Shown here piece after piece: positions 4,964-5,393 of a stretch of 5,393 nucleotides of DNA (positions are counted from its first letter, which is position 1; the number at the start of each line of letters is the position of its first letter). The DNA is taken from the NCBI GenBank assembly GCA_023667385.1, contig JAMPAE010000120.1, forward strand, positions 1 to 5,393, written 5' to 3'. Made by a program: the position numbers and the translations under genes. The notes under the pieces were generated by a model, which worked only from the letters and a program-made list of their open reading frames with translations, did no database searches and was not told where the DNA came from. Source of the stretch: Ruminococcus sp. Lineage in GTDB: Bacteria; Bacillota; Clostridia; Oscillospirales; Acutalibacteraceae.

Positions 4964-5393
4964 CAATTCTGTCCTCGCTCCATCTGATTATTTTATCTTC
5001 TTTCATTGACCTTTGAACGTCAATTATCCGCTGATTGCTTGAGCCTTTGAATCGCAGCGTAAGGTCTTTTTTTGCTTCAACAAATTTTCCGTCAACCAAA
5101 ATGTCAATGCAATCAAGCATCCTTTTTGTGATTGAATAATCGCACAATCTGCCCGAAAGCAAATCTGTGTCAAAAGTATAGCCGGTATAGCACCAAACAT
5201 CCTTGTTCGGATATTCCGCCTTGATTCGCTCAAGTACGCCGCAAAGCACCTGCTGATTTGCCGGCTCAAACGGTTCGCCGCCAAGCAGTGAAAAGCCTTT
5301 GATATAATCCGCTTTCAACGCATTTATTATTCTGTCCTCGGTTTCTTTCGTAAACGGCTCACCATAGTTAAAATCCCACGCTTCCTGATTGAA
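4956..5393 (-). CDS. nrdG: Anaerobic ribonucleoside-triphosphate reductase activating protein, N-terminus outside the window
   Basis: NrdG is a radical SAM enzyme that installs the glycyl radical on the class III reductase NrdD, enabling dNTP synthesis without oxygen. The 145 codons present run open to the window edge. The first residues, FNQEAWDFNYGEPFT, match the stretch right after the third cysteine of the family's CxxxCxxC cluster motif (E. coli: YNKSTWRVNSGQPFT), so that motif lies just outside. Visible family signatures are the SAM-binding LLGGEP (residues 35-40 of the fragment), WCYTGYTFD, and DILVDGKFVEAKKDLTLRFK followed by GSSNQ near the end. About 30 N-terminal residues should be missing, since the family is about 155-180 long. 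The TTG at 5318 is internal, not a start. dut overlaps its 3' end by 8 nt. nrdD commonly lies upstream of nrdG, but that cannot be seen here. Confidence 0.95.
   Translation of the reverse strand, partial: FNQEAWDFNYGEPFTKETEDRIINALKADYIKGFSLLGGEPFEPANQQVLCGVLERIKAEYPNKDVWCYTGYTFDTDLLSGRLCDYSITKRMLDCIDILVDGKFVEAKKDLTLRFKGSSNQRIIDVQRSMKEDKIIRWSEDRIDE

Noticed and set aside
4964..4966. TTG at 4966 as the dut start
   Set aside because: The ATG immediately after it is a stronger start codon and has the better spacing (8 nt) to GAGGA.
5316..5318. TTG at 5318 as the nrdG start
   Set aside because: The frame stays open to the window edge and the 25 residues upstream match the NrdG family, so this codon is internal.

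Overview
The window looks like chromosome from an anaerobic, low-to-moderate G+C Firmicute, most likely a gut clostridium of the Ruminococcus/Oscillospirales type. The evidence is an oxygen-sensitive class III ribonucleotide reductase activase (NrdG), AGGAGG-like ribosome binding sites, consensus sigma-A promoters, a Gram-positive-style secreted protein and good matches to known Firmicute families. This placement is inference; no rRNA or other marker is present.

Layout. Positions 1-394 (-) hold the N-terminal half of an AraC-type regulator, cut by the window edge and much richer in A+T than the rest. Positions 395-555 hold its leader, a short G+C-rich patch of unknown origin and the terminator of the next gene. 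Positions 556-2526 (-) encode a secreted LCAT-like alpha/beta hydrolase (lipase/acyltransferase) with an uncharacterised C-terminal region. Positions 2527-2812 are a divergent promoter region with a sigma-A promoter facing each way; a near-perfect palindrome sits on the lipase -35. Positions 2813-3817 (+) encode ammonia-dependent asparagine synthetase AsnA, followed by a strong hairpin terminator. Positions 3905-4225 (-) encode a small two-helix membrane protein with a C-terminal zinc ribbon. Positions 4226-4516 are A+T-rich and non-coding, with two copies of a GTAAAG/CTTTAC hairpin, a Zur-box-like site and a possible dut terminator. Positions 4517-4963 (-) encode dUTPase, and 4956-5393 (-) encode NrdG without its N-terminus.

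How the genes relate. nrdG and dut overlap by 8 nt and form a deoxynucleotide-supply operon: NrdG activates the anaerobic reductase, and Dut removes dUTP and supplies dUMP for thymidylate synthesis. The AraC gene, lipase, asnA and zinc-ribbon gene appear to be separate transcription units, divided by terminators or by orientation.

I see no CRISPR array, transposase, tRNA or rRNA, and no convincing new multi-gene system. The most interesting leads are the lipase with its operator-like palindrome, the Zur-box-like site before the zinc-ribbon membrane protein, the paired hairpins at 4307 and 4467, and the compositional break around the AraC gene.
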